Shown: positions 1-8,479 of the stretch, one piece after another
Numbering within the stretch: position 1 is the stretch's first letter
How the letters are laid out: the number at the start of each line of letters is the position of its first letter
NCBI RefSeq assembly: GCF_018006725.1
Contig: NZ_JAGMXV010000002.1
Coordinates: forward strand, 1 to 64,000
DNA: 64,000 nucleotides
DNA from: Rhizorhabdus sp.
GTDB lineage: Bacteria > Pseudomonadota > Alphaproteobacteria > Sphingomonadales > Sphingomonadaceae
Reading direction: 5' to 3'
Made by a program: the position numbers and the translations under genes
The notes under the pieces: generated by a model
The model's database searches: none
The model's input: only the letters and a program-made list of their open reading frames with translations
What the model was told of the DNA's origin: nothing

Positions 1-566
1 AACTGGCCGGCCGCAACATCTACATCCGCGAGGGCTGCTACAACTGCCACAGCCAGATGATCCGCCCCTTCCGGGACGAGGTCGAGCGCTACGGCCATTA
101 CAGCCTCGCCGCCGAGAGCATGTACGACCACCCGTTCCAGTGGGGGTCGAAGCGGACCGGTCCCGATCTCGCCCGCGTCGGCGGTCGCTATTCGGACGAA
201 TGGCATGTCCAGCATCTCGTCGATCCGCGCTCGGTGGTGCCGGAATCGATCATGCCGGCCTACGCCTTCCTGCGCGAACGCGATCTCGACGTGAAGCATC
301 TCGACGAACATCTGGCTGCGCTGCGAAAGGTCGGCGTCCCCTACAGCAAGGAGGCGATCGACAAGGCGGTCGAGGATGCGCTCGCCCAGGCCAGCCCCGA
401 CGCTGACAGCAGCCTCCTGAAGGCGCGCTATCCCAAGGCGCAGGCCCGCGACTTCGACGGCGACCCCAAGCGGGTGACCGAGATGGATGCGCTCGTTGCC
501 TATCTGCAGATGCTCGGCACGCTGGTCGACACCCGTGCCGCCGAACCGATGGAGCAGGCGCGATGA
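1..566 (+). CDS. ccoO: cbb3-type cytochrome c oxidase subunit II (CcoO), 3' part
   Basis: This is the C-terminal part of the mono-haem c subunit of the cbb3 terminal oxidase, which passes electrons from CcoP to the CcoN core in the inner membrane. The gene enters from the left edge; the reading frame is open from base 3. The haem-binding motif CYNCHSQ is visible about 12 residues in, followed by the typical [16 protein letters not shown] segment and, later, the conserved sequence [14 protein letters not shown] containing the likely axial Met. The stop overlaps the ccoQ start (ATGA), so the genes are translationally coupled. ccoN and the promoter lie outside the window. Confidence 0.95.
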   Translation, partial: LAGRNIYIREGCYNCHSQMIRPFRDEVERYGHYSLAAESMYDHPFQWGSKRTGPDLARVGGRYSDEWHVQHLVDPRSVVPESIMPAYAFLRERDLDVKHLDEHLAALRKVGVPYSKEAIDKAVEDALAQASPDADSSLLKARYPKAQARDFDGDPKRVTEMDALVAYLQMLGTLVDTRAAEPMEQAR

Positions 567-727
567 ACTACGAGACGCTGCGCCACGCCGCCGACAGCTG
601 GGGGCTGCTCTTCCTGACCACGACATTCCTGCTCGCGACCTGGCGGGCGCTGCGCCCCTCGGCGCGGGCAGCCCATCGCGACGCGAGCCTCATTCCTCTT
701 CGTGACGAAAGCCCGTGCGATGACTGA
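563..727 (+). CDS. ccoQ: cbb3 oxidase subunit CcoQ/FixQ
   Basis: A 54-residue protein with one transmembrane helix (about residues 12-28, [15 protein letters not shown]) followed by a charged cytoplasmic tail, the standard layout of CcoQ. This small subunit stabilises the cbb3 complex and the CcoP interaction. It sits in the canonical place between ccoO and ccoP, starting within the ccoO stop (ATGA) and overlapping the ccoP start by a few bases. Sequence conservation in this family is low, so the call rests mainly on size, topology and position. Confidence 0.85.
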   Translation: MNYETLRHAADSWGLLFLTTTFLLATWRALRPSARAAHRDASLIPLRDESPCDD

Positions 728-1589
728 GAAGAAGATCGACGAAGCGACCGGGACCGAGACCAAGGGCCATGAATGGGACGGCATCGAGGAACTCGATACG
801 CCGCTGCCCCGCTGGTGGCTGTGGAGCTTCTATGCCTGCATCCTGTTCGCGATCGGCTATTCGATCGCCTATCCCGCGATCCCGCTGCTCGACCGGGCGA
901 CCACCGGCCTGCTCGGCTGGACCAGCCAGGGCGAGCTGCGGCAGGAGATGCGCGCGGCGGATACGGCGAACGCCGCCACCCGCACCGCGATCGCCAGCGC
1001 CGACATCGCGACGCTCGATCCGCACAGCCCGCTGATGCAGGCCGCCGTCGCGGGCGGTCGCGCCGCGTTCAAGGTGAACTGCGCGCCCTGCCACGGCGCA
1101 GGCGCCGCCGGGAGCAAGGGCTATCCCAACCTCAACGACGACGACTGGCTGTGGGGCGGCGACCGCGCCGCGATCCATGCCACCATCCTGCACGGCATCC
1201 GCCAGCCCGACAGCAGCACGACGCGCATGTCGCAAATGCCCGCCTTCGGACGCGACGGCATATTGAAGCCCGAAGAGATTCAGGACGTCGTGTCCTATGT
1301 ACGACTGATCTCGCGGCAGGAGGGCACCAGCCCAGCGGCACAACGCGGTGCGGCGCTGTTCGCCGCCAACTGCGCCGCCTGTCATGGCGCCGACGCCCAT
1401 GGGAATCGCGAACTCGGCGCGCCGAAGCTGACCGACGCGATCTGGCTCTATGGTGGCGACCGTGAGGCGCTGACGACCACGATCACCAACGCCCGTTATG
1501 GCGTCATGCCGGCCTGGGGCGAGAAGCTGGACGCGGCGACGATCAACATGCTCACCGCCTATGTCCATTCGCTCGGAGGTGGCGAATAA
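720..1589 (+). CDS. ccoP: cbb3-type cytochrome c oxidase subunit III (CcoP), dihaem
   Basis: The dihaem c subunit that receives electrons from soluble or membrane cytochrome c and passes them to CcoO. It is 289 residues from the ATG at 720; a GTG at 702 is possible but adds only six residues. An N-terminal FixP/CcoP region with a transmembrane helix (WWLWSFYACILFAIGY) is followed by two cytochrome c domains with the CxxCH motifs CAPCHG and CAACHG. Possible distal Met ligands are in MSQMPAFG and YGVMPAWG. Its stop overlaps the ccoG start (TAATG). Confidence 0.97.
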   Translation: MTEKKIDEATGTETKGHEWDGIEELDTPLPRWWLWSFYACILFAIGYSIAYPAIPLLDRATTGLLGWTSQGELRQEMRAADTANAATRTAIASADIATLDPHSPLMQAAVAGGRAAFKVNCAPCHGAGAAGSKGYPNLNDDDWLWGGDRAAIHATILHGIRQPDSSTTRMSQMPAFGRDGILKPEEIQDVVSYVRLISRQEGTSPAAQRGAALFAANCAACHGADAHGNRELGAPKLTDAIWLYGGDREALTTTITNARYGVMPAWGEKLDAATINMLTAYVHSLGGGE

Positions 1590-3031
1590 TGTCCGGTCAT
1601 GCGGACAGAACCGGCAAGGAGGGCGGGCTCTATGCCCGCCGCGCCGACATCTTTCCGCGCGCGGTCGACGGCTTCTTCCGTCGGCTCAAATGGTACGTCA
1701 TGGCCGCGACGCTGGCGGTCTATTATGTCACGCCCTGGCTGCGCTGGGACCGGGGCCCCTATGCCCCCGACCAGGCGGTGCTGGTCGACCTCGCCCATCG
1801 CCGCTTCTATTTCTTCGGCATCGAGATCTGGCCGCACGAATTCTATTTCGTCGCGGGGCTGCTGGTGATGGCCGGCGTCGGCCTGTTCCTCGTCACCTCG
1901 ACCGTGGGCCGCGCCTGGTGCGGCTATGCCTGCCCGCAGACCGTGTGGACGGACCTGTTCCTGCACATCGAGCGCTTCATCGACGGCGACCGCAACGCGC
2001 AGCTGCGACTGAAGAAGGCGCCGTGGACTACGGCCAAGATCGCGCGTCGCGCCGTGAAGCATGGCGCATGGATCGTCGTCGGCCTGCTGACCGGAGGCGC
2101 CTGGATCTTCTACTTCGCGGATGCCCCGACGCTGCTGTCCGACCTGCTGAACGGACAGGCGGCGACCGTCGCCTATGCGACGATCGGCGTGCTGACGGCA
2201 ACCACCTATGTGTTCGGCGGACTGATGCGCGAGCAGGTCTGCATCTATATGTGTCCCTGGCCGCGTATCCAGGGGGCGATGCTCGACGAACGGTCGCTCA
2301 TCGTCACCTACAAGGACTGGCGCGGCGAACCCCGGTCGCACGGCACCAAGCGCAGCGAGGGTGCTGGCGACTGCATCGACTGCAAGGCCTGCGTGCAGGT
2401 CTGTCCGACCGGCATCGACATTCGCGACGGCGCGCAGATGGCCTGCATCACCTGCGCGCTCTGCATCGACGCCTGCGACGAGATGATGGACAAGATCGGC
2501 AAGCCACGCGGTTTGATCGACTATGCGACGCTGGAAGGCTGCGAGGCCGAAGCCGCCGGCGCGGCTCCGATACCGATCGCGCGGACGCTGACCCGGCCGC
2601 GTACGCTGTTCTATGTCGGGCTGTGGGCGCTGGTCGGGCTGGTCATGATGTTCGCGCTCGGCAACCGCACGCGCCTCGACCTGACCGTCGGCCATGACCG
2701 CAACCCGCTTTGGGTGCGCATGTCCGACGGCGACGTCCGCAACGCCTATACGATCAAGCTGCGCAACATGGAGTCGCGCCCGCGCGTCGTGCTGCTTAGC
2801 CTCGACGGCATGGCGGACGCCCGGATGTGGGACTCGGCCGATGGCGAGAGCGCCGCCGCGCCCGTTCTGCGCTTCACGGTGCCCGCCGACAGCGTCGCCC
2901 AGCGGCGCATCTATGTCCGTGGAAAAGCGCAGGCGGAAGCGAGCGTGCCGGTCGGCTTCACCGTCACGGCCGCCGACGACCACAAGGCAAGCGACCGCGT
3001 CGAGAGCCGTTTCGAAGGACCGGAGGAGTAA
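1589..3031 (+). CDS. ccoG: cbb3 oxidase maturation ferredoxin-type protein CcoG/FixG
   Basis: A membrane iron-sulfur protein needed for copper handling and maturation of the cbb3 oxidase; characterised family members reduce Cu(II) before delivery. The 480 residues contain several transmembrane helices in the N-terminal half, the motifs GRAWCGYACPQTVWTDLF and EQVCIYMCPWPRIQGAM, and a dicluster ferredoxin segment (CIDCKACVQVCPTGID, then CITCALCIDACDE). A C-terminal periplasmic immunoglobulin-like domain follows a last helix near residue 340. It begins on the last base of the ccoP stop, forming one operon with the oxidase genes. Confidence 0.96.
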   Translation: MSGHADRTGKEGGLYARRADIFPRAVDGFFRRLKWYVMAATLAVYYVTPWLRWDRGPYAPDQAVLVDLAHRRFYFFGIEIWPHEFYFVAGLLVMAGVGLFLVTSTVGRAWCGYACPQTVWTDLFLHIERFIDGDRNAQLRLKKAPWTTAKIARRAVKHGAWIVVGLLTGGAWIFYFADAPTLLSDLLNGQAATVAYATIGVLTATTYVFGGLMREQVCIYMCPWPRIQGAMLDERSLIVTYKDWRGEPRSHGTKRSEGAGDCIDCKACVQVCPTGIDIRDGAQMACITCALCIDACDEMMDKIGKPRGLIDYATLEGCEAEAAGAAPIPIARTLTRPRTLFYVGLWALVGLVMMFALGNRTRLDLTVGHDRNPLWVRMSDGDVRNAYTIKLRNMESRPRVVLLSLDGMADARMWDSADGESAAAPVLRFTVPADSVAQRRIYVRGKAQAEASVPVGFTVTAADDHKASDRVESRFEGPEE

Positions 3032-3487
3032 ATGCGCAGAGGGTTTACCGGCCGCCACATGGCGGCCTCGATGGTCGGCTTCTTCACGGTGGTCATAGCG
3101 GTCAACGTGACCATGGCCACCGTGGCGTCGCACAGCTTCGGGGGCACCGTGGTCGACAACAGCTATGTCGCCAGCCAGCGTTTCAACCGCTGGCTCGACG
3201 AAGCCGCCGCCGAACGCAAGCTGGGCTGGACGGTCGGGGCCGATCGCGTCGGTGACCGGGCGGAGATTCATCTCCATGGCACCGGCGGCCCTCTCCCCGA
3301 AGCCAGCGTCACCGCCGTGGCACAGCATCCGCTCGGGCGCCAACCCGACCGTCCCCTGCGCTTCGAGAGCCAGGGGAACGGCCAATATCGCTCGATCCAG
3401 ACCCTGCCGGCGGGCCGCTGGCGGCTGCGGATCGAGGTCCGCAACGGCCATGACGCCGCCCGCTTCGTCGACGAGGTGCCCGCATGA
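3032..3487 (+). CDS. ccoH: cbb3 oxidase assembly protein CcoH/FixH
   Basis: A 151-residue single-span membrane protein of the FixH family, required for assembly and stability of the cbb3 oxidase. One N-terminal helix (about residues 10-30, MAASMVGFFTVVIAVNVTM) anchors a periplasmic domain; the motif VVDNSYVASQRFNRWLDEA is characteristic of FixH. It starts directly after the ccoG stop and its own stop overlaps the ccoI start (ATGA), consistent with translational coupling within ccoGHIS. Confidence 0.93.
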   Translation: MRRGFTGRHMAASMVGFFTVVIAVNVTMATVASHSFGGTVVDNSYVASQRFNRWLDEAAAERKLGWTVGADRVGDRAEIHLHGTGGPLPEASVTAVAQHPLGRQPDRPLRFESQGNGQYRSIQTLPAGRWRLRIEVRNGHDAARFVDEVPA

Positions 3488-5604
3488 ACGCGCTGCTGTC
3501 CCACGCCGAATTCGTCCTGCCCGGCATTCGCTGCGCCGGCTGCATCGCCAAGATCGAGGACGGCCTGTCCGGGTTGCCGGGCGTCGTTTCTGCGCGTGTC
3601 AATTTCACGGCGAAGCGGGTCGCGGTCGATCATGACGGCTCGCTCGACGATGCCGAACTGCGCCGTGCGATCGGAGAGCTGGGGTTCACCGCCGAACTTC
3701 TGGTCGAACCCGGCGAAAAGGACGCGGCTCAGGCGCGCGAAAGCCGCGACCTGCTCAAGGCTCTGGCGGTTGCCGGCTTCGCGGCGATGAACGTCATGCT
3801 GCTGTCGGTGTCGATCTGGTCGGGAGCGGAGGGCTCCACGCGCGATCTGTTCCACTGGCTATCGGCGCTCATCGCGATGCCGACCGTCGCCTATGCGGGG
3901 CAGCCCTTCTTCAAGTCGGCCTGGGCGGCATTGCGCCATGGCCGGACCAATATGGACGTGCCGATCTCGATCGGCGTCCTTCTCGCGACGCTGCTGAGCC
4001 TGTTCGAAACGATCGTCGGCGGAGCCCATGCCTATTTCGACGGTGCGGTCTCGCTGCTCTTCTTCCTGCTCGCGGGCCGCTATCTCGACAGCGCGATGCG
4101 GGATCGTGCTCGCGACAGCGCTGCGGCGCTGATGCGTCAGACCGCGCCCGGCGGAACCGTGGTCTATCCCGACGGCAGCAGCGCCTGGGTCCGCGCCGCC
4201 GATCTCTCTCCAGGCATGCGCATGATCGTCGCCACCGGCGAGCGCTTCAGCGGGGACGGACGAATCGAAAAGGGCGAGACCCTTATCGATGCCTCGCTCG
4301 TCACGGGCGAAAGCGAGCCCGCCCCCGCTGCCACGGGCGATCGCGTGATCGCCGGCACGCTGAACCTGGCTGCACCCGTCGAGATCACCGTGACCGCCGC
4401 CGGCGCGGATACCGCAATCGCGGGCATGGCGCGGCTGATGGAAGCCGCCGGACAGGGCAAGTCGCGCTATGTCCGCATCGCCGACCGCGCGGCACGGCTC
4501 TACGCACCCGCCGTCCACTCTCTGGCGGCGCTCAGCTTCGCCGGCTGGATGATCGCCGGCGCCGGATGGCATCAGTCTTTGCTGATCGCCGTGGCGGTAC
4601 TGATCATCACCTGCCCCTGCGCGCTCGGACTGGCCGTGCCGGTCGCACAGGTGGTCGCCGCCGGCGCGATGATGCGGCGGGGCATTTTGGTGAAGGACGG
4701 CTCCGCGCTCGAACGCCTGGCCGAAGCCGACAGCGTGCGCTTCGACAAGACCGGCACGCTGACGCTCGGACGCCCCGAACTGGTCGGGGACATGCCCCTG
4801 TCGGCCGAGGAGCAACCACTGGCACTGGCGCTTGCCCGGGCTAGCCGCCACCCCTTGTCGATTGCGCTCGCGCGCCGGCTCGAAACGCACGGCGTGACCG
4901 CCGCCGATCTCGGCCGGATCGTCGAATATCCGGGCAAGGGCGTCGAAGCGCGGCTGGCCGGAAGGACGATCCGCCTCGGCAGCCCGGCCTGGATCGGCTG
5001 CATGGCGCCCGGCGAAGAGCTTGCCTGCGCCTTCTCCGTCGACGGTCAGCCGCCGCGCCTGCTGCGCTTCAGCGACCGCATCCGGCCCGAGGCCGAGGCG
5101 AGCGTGCGGCGGCTCGAAGCACAAGGGCTCGAATGCGCCATCCTGTCCGGCGACCGGCGCGCAGCGGTCGCGCCGGTAGCGGCCGAACTCGGCCTGACGG
5201 CCGCCGTCGGGCTGTCGCCTGCGGAAAAGGTCGACGCGATCCACCGCCAGGCCGCGATCGGCCATCGCGTGCTGATGGTCGGCGACGGGCTGAACGACGG
5301 CCCCGCGCTGGCTGCCGGCCATGTATCGATGGCGCCGGCCTCGGCCAGCGATGTCGGACAGATGGCGGCCGACCTGGTGTTTCTCGGCGACTCGCTGGCC
5401 CCCGTTCCGACCGCTATTGACGCCGCGCGGCGCACGATGCGCGTCGTCCGACAGAATTTCGTTCTCGCGATCGGGTACAACATGCTGGCGGTACCGCTCG
5501 CGCTGGCCGGCATGGTGACGCCACTTGTGGCCGCGATAGCAATGTCGACATCTTCAATCATCGTCGTGGCGAATGCGCTGCGGCTCCGGAGGATCGGCGT
5601 ATGA
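3484..5604 (+). CDS. ccoI: Cu(+)-translocating P1B-type ATPase CcoI/FixI
   Basis: A copper-transporting P-type ATPase that supplies copper for the cbb3 oxidase active site. The 706 residues start with a heavy-metal-associated domain carrying CAGC (Cys17, Cys20). Next come transmembrane helices with the CPC ion-binding motif (about 377-379), the phosphorylation motif DKTGTLTLG (Asp421) and the hinge GDGLNDGPAL (about 600-609). The ATP-binding domain has an HP motif (RHPLSIAL). Position between ccoH and ccoS favours CcoI over a copper-detoxifying CopA. The stop overlaps ccoS. Confidence 0.96.
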   Translation: MNALLSHAEFVLPGIRCAGCIAKIEDGLSGLPGVVSARVNFTAKRVAVDHDGSLDDAELRRAIGELGFTAELLVEPGEKDAAQARESRDLLKALAVAGFAAMNVMLLSVSIWSGAEGSTRDLFHWLSALIAMPTVAYAGQPFFKSAWAALRHGRTNMDVPISIGVLLATLLSLFETIVGGAHAYFDGAVSLLFFLLAGRYLDSAMRDRARDSAAALMRQTAPGGTVVYPDGSSAWVRAADLSPGMRMIVATGERFSGDGRIEKGETLIDASLVTGESEPAPAATGDRVIAGTLNLAAPVEITVTAAGADTAIAGMARLMEAAGQGKSRYVRIADRAARLYAPAVHSLAALSFAGWMIAGAGWHQSLLIAVAVLIITCPCALGLAVPVAQVVAAGAMMRRGILVKDGSALERLAEADSVRFDKTGTLTLGRPELVGDMPLSAEEQPLALALARASRHPLSIALARRLETHGVTAADLGRIVEYPGKGVEARLAGRTIRLGSPAWIGCMAPGEELACAFSVDGQPPRLLRFSDRIRPEAEASVRRLEAQGLECAILSGDRRAAVAPVAAELGLTAAVGLSPAEKVDAIHRQAAIGHRVLMVGDGLNDGPALAAGHVSMAPASASDVGQMAADLVFLGDSLAPVPTAIDAARRTMRVVRQNFVLAIGYNMLAVPLALAGMVTPLVAAIAMSTSSIIVVANALRLRRIGV

Positions 5605-5768
5605 ACGGAATTGCCTTGCTCATCCCGATCGCGCTCGGCCTCGGGCTCGCCGGTCTCTTTGCCTTCCATTGGGCGCTGCGCGTGGGCCAGTTCGACGACC
5701 CGGAAGGCGCGGCAATCCGTATCCTTCTCGACGACGAGCCGGTTGAAAGGGATTCACACGCCTCCTGA
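5601..5768 (+). CDS. ccoS: cbb3 oxidase maturation protein CcoS
   Basis: A 55-residue protein with one N-terminal transmembrane helix (about residues 3-24) followed by the CcoS signature GQFDDPEGAAIRIL. CcoS is required for insertion of haem and copper cofactors into the CcoN subunit. It overlaps the end of ccoI by four bases (ATGA) and closes the ccoGHIS group. The last residues are rich in charged amino acids, as usual in this family. Confidence 0.93.
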   Translation: MNGIALLIPIALGLGLAGLFAFHWALRVGQFDDPEGAAIRILLDDEPVERDSHAS

Positions 5769-5804
5769 CTTAGCCGGAGCTGGCAGCCGCCTCTGTAATC
5801 ATTT

Positions 5805-5841
5805 CGTCACCAGCCCGTCACAAATGTCATCGAACTGTCAT
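5805..5841 (+). promoter_or_regulatory. Two tandem Pho boxes upstream of the porin gene
   Basis: Four TGTCA-like heptamer cores lie in phase: CGTCAC at 5805 and 5816, TGTCAT at 5825 and 5836. Within each pair the spacing is exactly 11 bases, as in PhoB-binding Pho boxes; the second pair (ATGTCAT-N4-CTGTCAT) is close to the enterobacterial consensus. The site is about 50 bases upstream of a gene for an OprO/OprP-type phosphate-selective porin, which is a classic PhoB target. The functional assignment is inference from motif and neighbour. Confidence 0.8.
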
Positions 5842-5891
5842 CAACCCGGCCTAGGGCGAGCTGGTTTTTCATCATCCTGAAGGCAAGATAC

Positions 5892-7358
5892 ATGGCACGC
5901 AGCTTCAAGGCGGCGCTGATCGCGGGCACCCTGCTCGCATTCCCTGGCCCCGCGGGCGCGCAGACGATCGAAGAGCTGAAGCGCGAGATCGACGAACTGC
6001 GGACCATGGTCAAGGCGCTGCAGGCGGCCCAGGCCGCCGGCACGGCACGGCCTGCGGATGCCGCCGTAGCTTCATCGTCCACCACCCCGGCCAGCGCCGC
6101 GCCCGTCCCGGCGACATCGCTTGCCGCCAGCCCGGCCGTGGCTCCTGCGGCCGGGACGCCAGCCAATGCGCCGGTCGTCCTGGCATCGGCTCCCGTGCAC
6201 AAGTCCAAGGCCTGGTATGAGCGGCTTCAGATCCGCGGCTACACCCAGATGCGCTACAACGCCTTTCTGTCGGGGGACGATACCGCTCCAGCCGGCATCT
6301 CGCGCCTGCGCTCGGTCCACGACTCGTCGATCTCGGACAAGGGAAGTTTTTCGCTGCGCCGGGTCCGTCTGGTCCTGCAGGGCGACGTAACCGACCGCCT
6401 GTCGATCTATATTCAGCCCGATTTCGCCACGGCGGTGAACAATCAGGCGGGCAGCGAACGCCGCGAAGGCTTCGGCCAGCTGCGCGACGCCTATGCCGAT
6501 TTCTTCCTCGACAAGGACAAGCGCTTCCACCTGCGCTTCGGCCAGTCGAAGGTCCCCTATGGCTGGGAAAATCTTCAGTCCTCGTCGAACCGACTGACGC
6601 TCGACCGCTCTGATGCAATCAACAGCGCGATCCCGGGTGAACGCGATCTGGGCGTCGTCGCCTTCTACACCCCGACCCATGTCCAGAAGATCTGGGATCG
6701 GCTGGCAGCCGATGGCCAGAAGCTGTTCGGCAATTACGGCGCCCTCGGCCTGGCCCTATACAATGGGCAAGGCATCAACAAGACCGAGCAGGACAAGCAT
6801 CTGATGAAGGTCGCGATGGCGACCTGGCCGCTCGAGCTCGACGGACTGGGCGAGATGTTCGAGGGACAGGTCCTTGAGGTCGGCGGCTCCGCCATGCTCA
6901 ACAAATTCCGCCCCGAGATCCGCTCGGGCGGGGTCAGCGCGGTCGCCTATGACGACAACCGCGCGGGCGCACATATCGTCCTCTACCCCAAGCCCTTCGG
7001 CTTCCAGGCCGAATGGAACTGGGGCAAGGCGCCGCAATTCGACACGGCGACCCAGACGATCCGCTCGAAGAAGCTCAGCGGCGGCTATGTCCAGACGATG
7101 TACCGGATCAAGGAAAGCCCGATCGGGCCGATCATGCCCTATGCCCGCTGGCAGCGCTATCGCGGCGGATGGAAGGCCGCGACCAACGCGCCGCGCCTGG
7201 AAACCGACGAACTGGAGCTGGGCGTCGAGTGGCAGATCATCAAGCCGCTCGAACTGACCATCGCTTATGCGTCGATGAAGCGCAGCGAAGCCGACGAACG
7301 CCGCACCGGCCGCGCCGAGGGGCAGCTGATCCGGACGCAGCTCCAGTTCAGCTACTGA
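5892..7358 (+). CDS. OprO/OprP-type (phosphate-selective) porin
   Basis: An outer-membrane porin of the phosphate-selective porin O/P family, 488 residues. It has a signal peptide (residues 1-23, ending PAGAQ), then a short coiled coil (TIEELKREIDELRTMVKALQ), an Ala/Pro-rich linker, and a beta-barrel beginning with the family motif RLQIRGYTQMRYN and continuing through RLVLQGDVTDRLSIYIQPDF. The C-terminus ends in an aromatic residue (QLQFSY), as expected for BAM-dependent insertion. The tandem Pho boxes just upstream suggest induction under phosphate starvation. Substrate specificity is inferred. Confidence 0.9.
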   Translation: MARSFKAALIAGTLLAFPGPAGAQTIEELKREIDELRTMVKALQAAQAAGTARPADAAVASSSTTPASAAPVPATSLAASPAVAPAAGTPANAPVVLASAPVHKSKAWYERLQIRGYTQMRYNAFLSGDDTAPAGISRLRSVHDSSISDKGSFSLRRVRLVLQGDVTDRLSIYIQPDFATAVNNQAGSERREGFGQLRDAYADFFLDKDKRFHLRFGQSKVPYGWENLQSSSNRLTLDRSDAINSAIPGERDLGVVAFYTPTHVQKIWDRLAADGQKLFGNYGALGLALYNGQGINKTEQDKHLMKVAMATWPLELDGLGEMFEGQVLEVGGSAMLNKFRPEIRSGGVSAVAYDDNRAGAHIVLYPKPFGFQAEWNWGKAPQFDTATQTIRSKKLSGGYVQTMYRIKESPIGPIMPYARWQRYRGGWKAATNAPRLETDELELGVEWQIIKPLELTIAYASMKRSEADERRTGRAEGQLIRTQLQFSY

Positions 7359-7363
7359 TCCGA

Positions 7364-7579
7364 TCAGTCGCTGTTCTTTCCGAACACCGCGTCCTTGGCC
7401 GAATCCAGCCCCTTGAGCACGGCCCAGCCGACCGCATAGGTGAAGACCAGCGGGACGATCGCCCGGACCACGGTGGCCGTGGCCGCGCCGATGATCGCGC
7501 CGTCGGCGGTCGAATCTTCGCCGTCCGCGCCATCGATGGCGCTGCCGATCAGGGCACCCAGAGCGGTACTCAGCATCAT
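7364..7579 (-). CDS. Small hydrophobic protein of unknown function
   Basis: A 71-residue protein beginning MMLSTALGALIGSAIDGADGED, with a glycine/alanine-rich first helix and a second membrane-spanning stretch (about residues 37-58, VVRAIVPLVFTYAVGWAVL). A GGAG ribosome-binding site lies 5-8 bases upstream of the two possible ATGs. The gene is convergent with the porin gene, with six bases between the stops. I do not recognise the family; the glycine-zipper-like N-terminus suggests a small membrane protein. Confidence 0.6.
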   Translation of the reverse strand: MMLSTALGALIGSAIDGADGEDSTADGAIIGAATATVVRAIVPLVFTYAVGWAVLKGLDSAKDAVFGKNSD

Positions 7580-7631
7580 ATAATCTCCATGTGTTGCGGG
7601 CCTGATACGCCCTGCCCGGGCTGCGGTTCCA

Positions 7632-7660
7632 CAAAAAGAAGGGGAAGCCGAAGCCTCCCC
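7632..7660 (-). terminator. Rho-independent terminator of the ompW-like gene
   Basis: Read on the minus strand, a 20-base near-perfect hairpin (GGGGAGGC-TTCG-GCTTCCCC, positions 7660-7641) is followed by a T-rich run (TTCTTTTTG). It lies 30 bases past the ompW stop, the expected place for an intrinsic terminator. Confidence 0.85.
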
Positions 7661-7689
7661 AAGGTGCAAGTCGGAGAGGAGGACTTGTC

Positions 7690-8349
7690 TCAGAAACGCA
7701 TGCCGATGCCAGCACCGAAGACGAACGGGTCGAGATGGAGCTTCACCCGCTGGGTCGCAGCGGCAGTCGTGTCGAGCCGCGCGCGGGTGTCGATGTCGAT
7801 ATATTTGACGTCGAGATTGAAGAATGCGCGCTTGCCAATCGGTATGTCGACGCCGGCCTGCAGCGCATAGCCGAAGCTGGACTTCATCGAGACGTCGGTC
7901 TTGCCGACCGCCGCCACGAGACCCTTCGACGCCTTCTCCGAATAGAAGATCGTGTAGTTCACGCCCGCGCCGACATAGGGGCGGATCTGGCCTTCCGGCG
8001 CGAAATGATATTGCAGCGTCAGCGTAGGCGGCAGCACCCAGGTCGAGGCCAGCTTGCCGATCGATCCGGTCGTGCCGGTGCGGCCGCTGGCGTCGTGCTT
8101 GGTGGTCGCCAGGATCAGCTCGGTGCCGACATTCTTGGTCAGCATGTAGGTGAAGTCGACCTCGGGCATGAAGCTGTTGTTCACCTTGACCTTCTCGCCG
8201 GGGAAGGCGGGAAGCACGGAACCGGACTTCTCGTTCGGCGCGACGACGATACCGCGCAGGCGAATGAGGAGGTCACCCTGCTCGGCGCGCGCAGGTCCCG
8301 CCAGCATGGTGGCAGCGACTGCGGTTCCGATCATCAGTTTGCGGATCAT
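7690..8349 (-). CDS. ompW: OmpW family outer membrane protein
   Basis: A 219-residue eight-stranded beta-barrel protein of the OmpW family. It has a signal peptide (MIRKLMIGTAVAATMLAGPARA), the N-terminal LLIRLRGIVVAPNE segment typical of OmpW, the core LASTWVLPPTLTLQYHF and IRPYVGAGVNYTIFY, and the C-terminal LDPFVFGAGIGMRF ending in Phe. OmpW proteins form narrow hydrophobic channels. In E. coli ompW is FNR-regulated; here a perfect FNR box lies 82 bases upstream of the start, shared with divergent hemN. The chosen ATG is preceded by AGGGA. Confidence 0.93.
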   Translation of the reverse strand: MIRKLMIGTAVAATMLAGPARAEQGDLLIRLRGIVVAPNEKSGSVLPAFPGEKVKVNNSFMPEVDFTYMLTKNVGTELILATTKHDASGRTGTTGSIGKLASTWVLPPTLTLQYHFAPEGQIRPYVGAGVNYTIFYSEKASKGLVAAVGKTDVSMKSSFGYALQAGVDIPIGKRAFFNLDVKYIDIDTRARLDTTAAATQRVKLHLDPFVFGAGIGMRF

Positions 8350-8430
8350 GTCTCGTAAATCCCTGTGCGTTGACCCGGCCCTGATGCGCCCCCGGCCCCG
8401 CCGCTCCCTTGACCTCGCGCAACCCCGCTC

Positions 8431-8444
8431 TTGATACGGATCAA
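8431..8444. promoter_or_regulatory. FNR/FixK-type anaerobox between ompW and hemN
   Basis: The sequence TTGATACGGATCAA matches the FNR/FixK/CRP-type consensus TTGAT-N4-ATCAA perfectly on both half-sites. It lies in the divergent region between ompW (start 8349, minus) and hemN (start 8480, plus), both established members of FNR or FixK regulons, and close to a cbb3 oxidase operon that is typically controlled by the same regulators. Confidence 0.9.
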
Positions 8445-8479
8445 GGGCGCCAGTGCCCCGGCATGCGATCGGTCCGATC

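Noticed and set aside
1559..3451. Long minus-strand open frame opposite ccoG/ccoH (630 codons)
   Set aside because: It lies antisense to well-supported cco genes, its product is Arg/His/Asp-rich without motifs, and such open frames are common on the opposite strand of GC-rich genes.
3484..5604. Copper-resistance ATPase CopA
   Set aside because: Position between ccoH and ccoS indicates the cbb3-dedicated CcoI.
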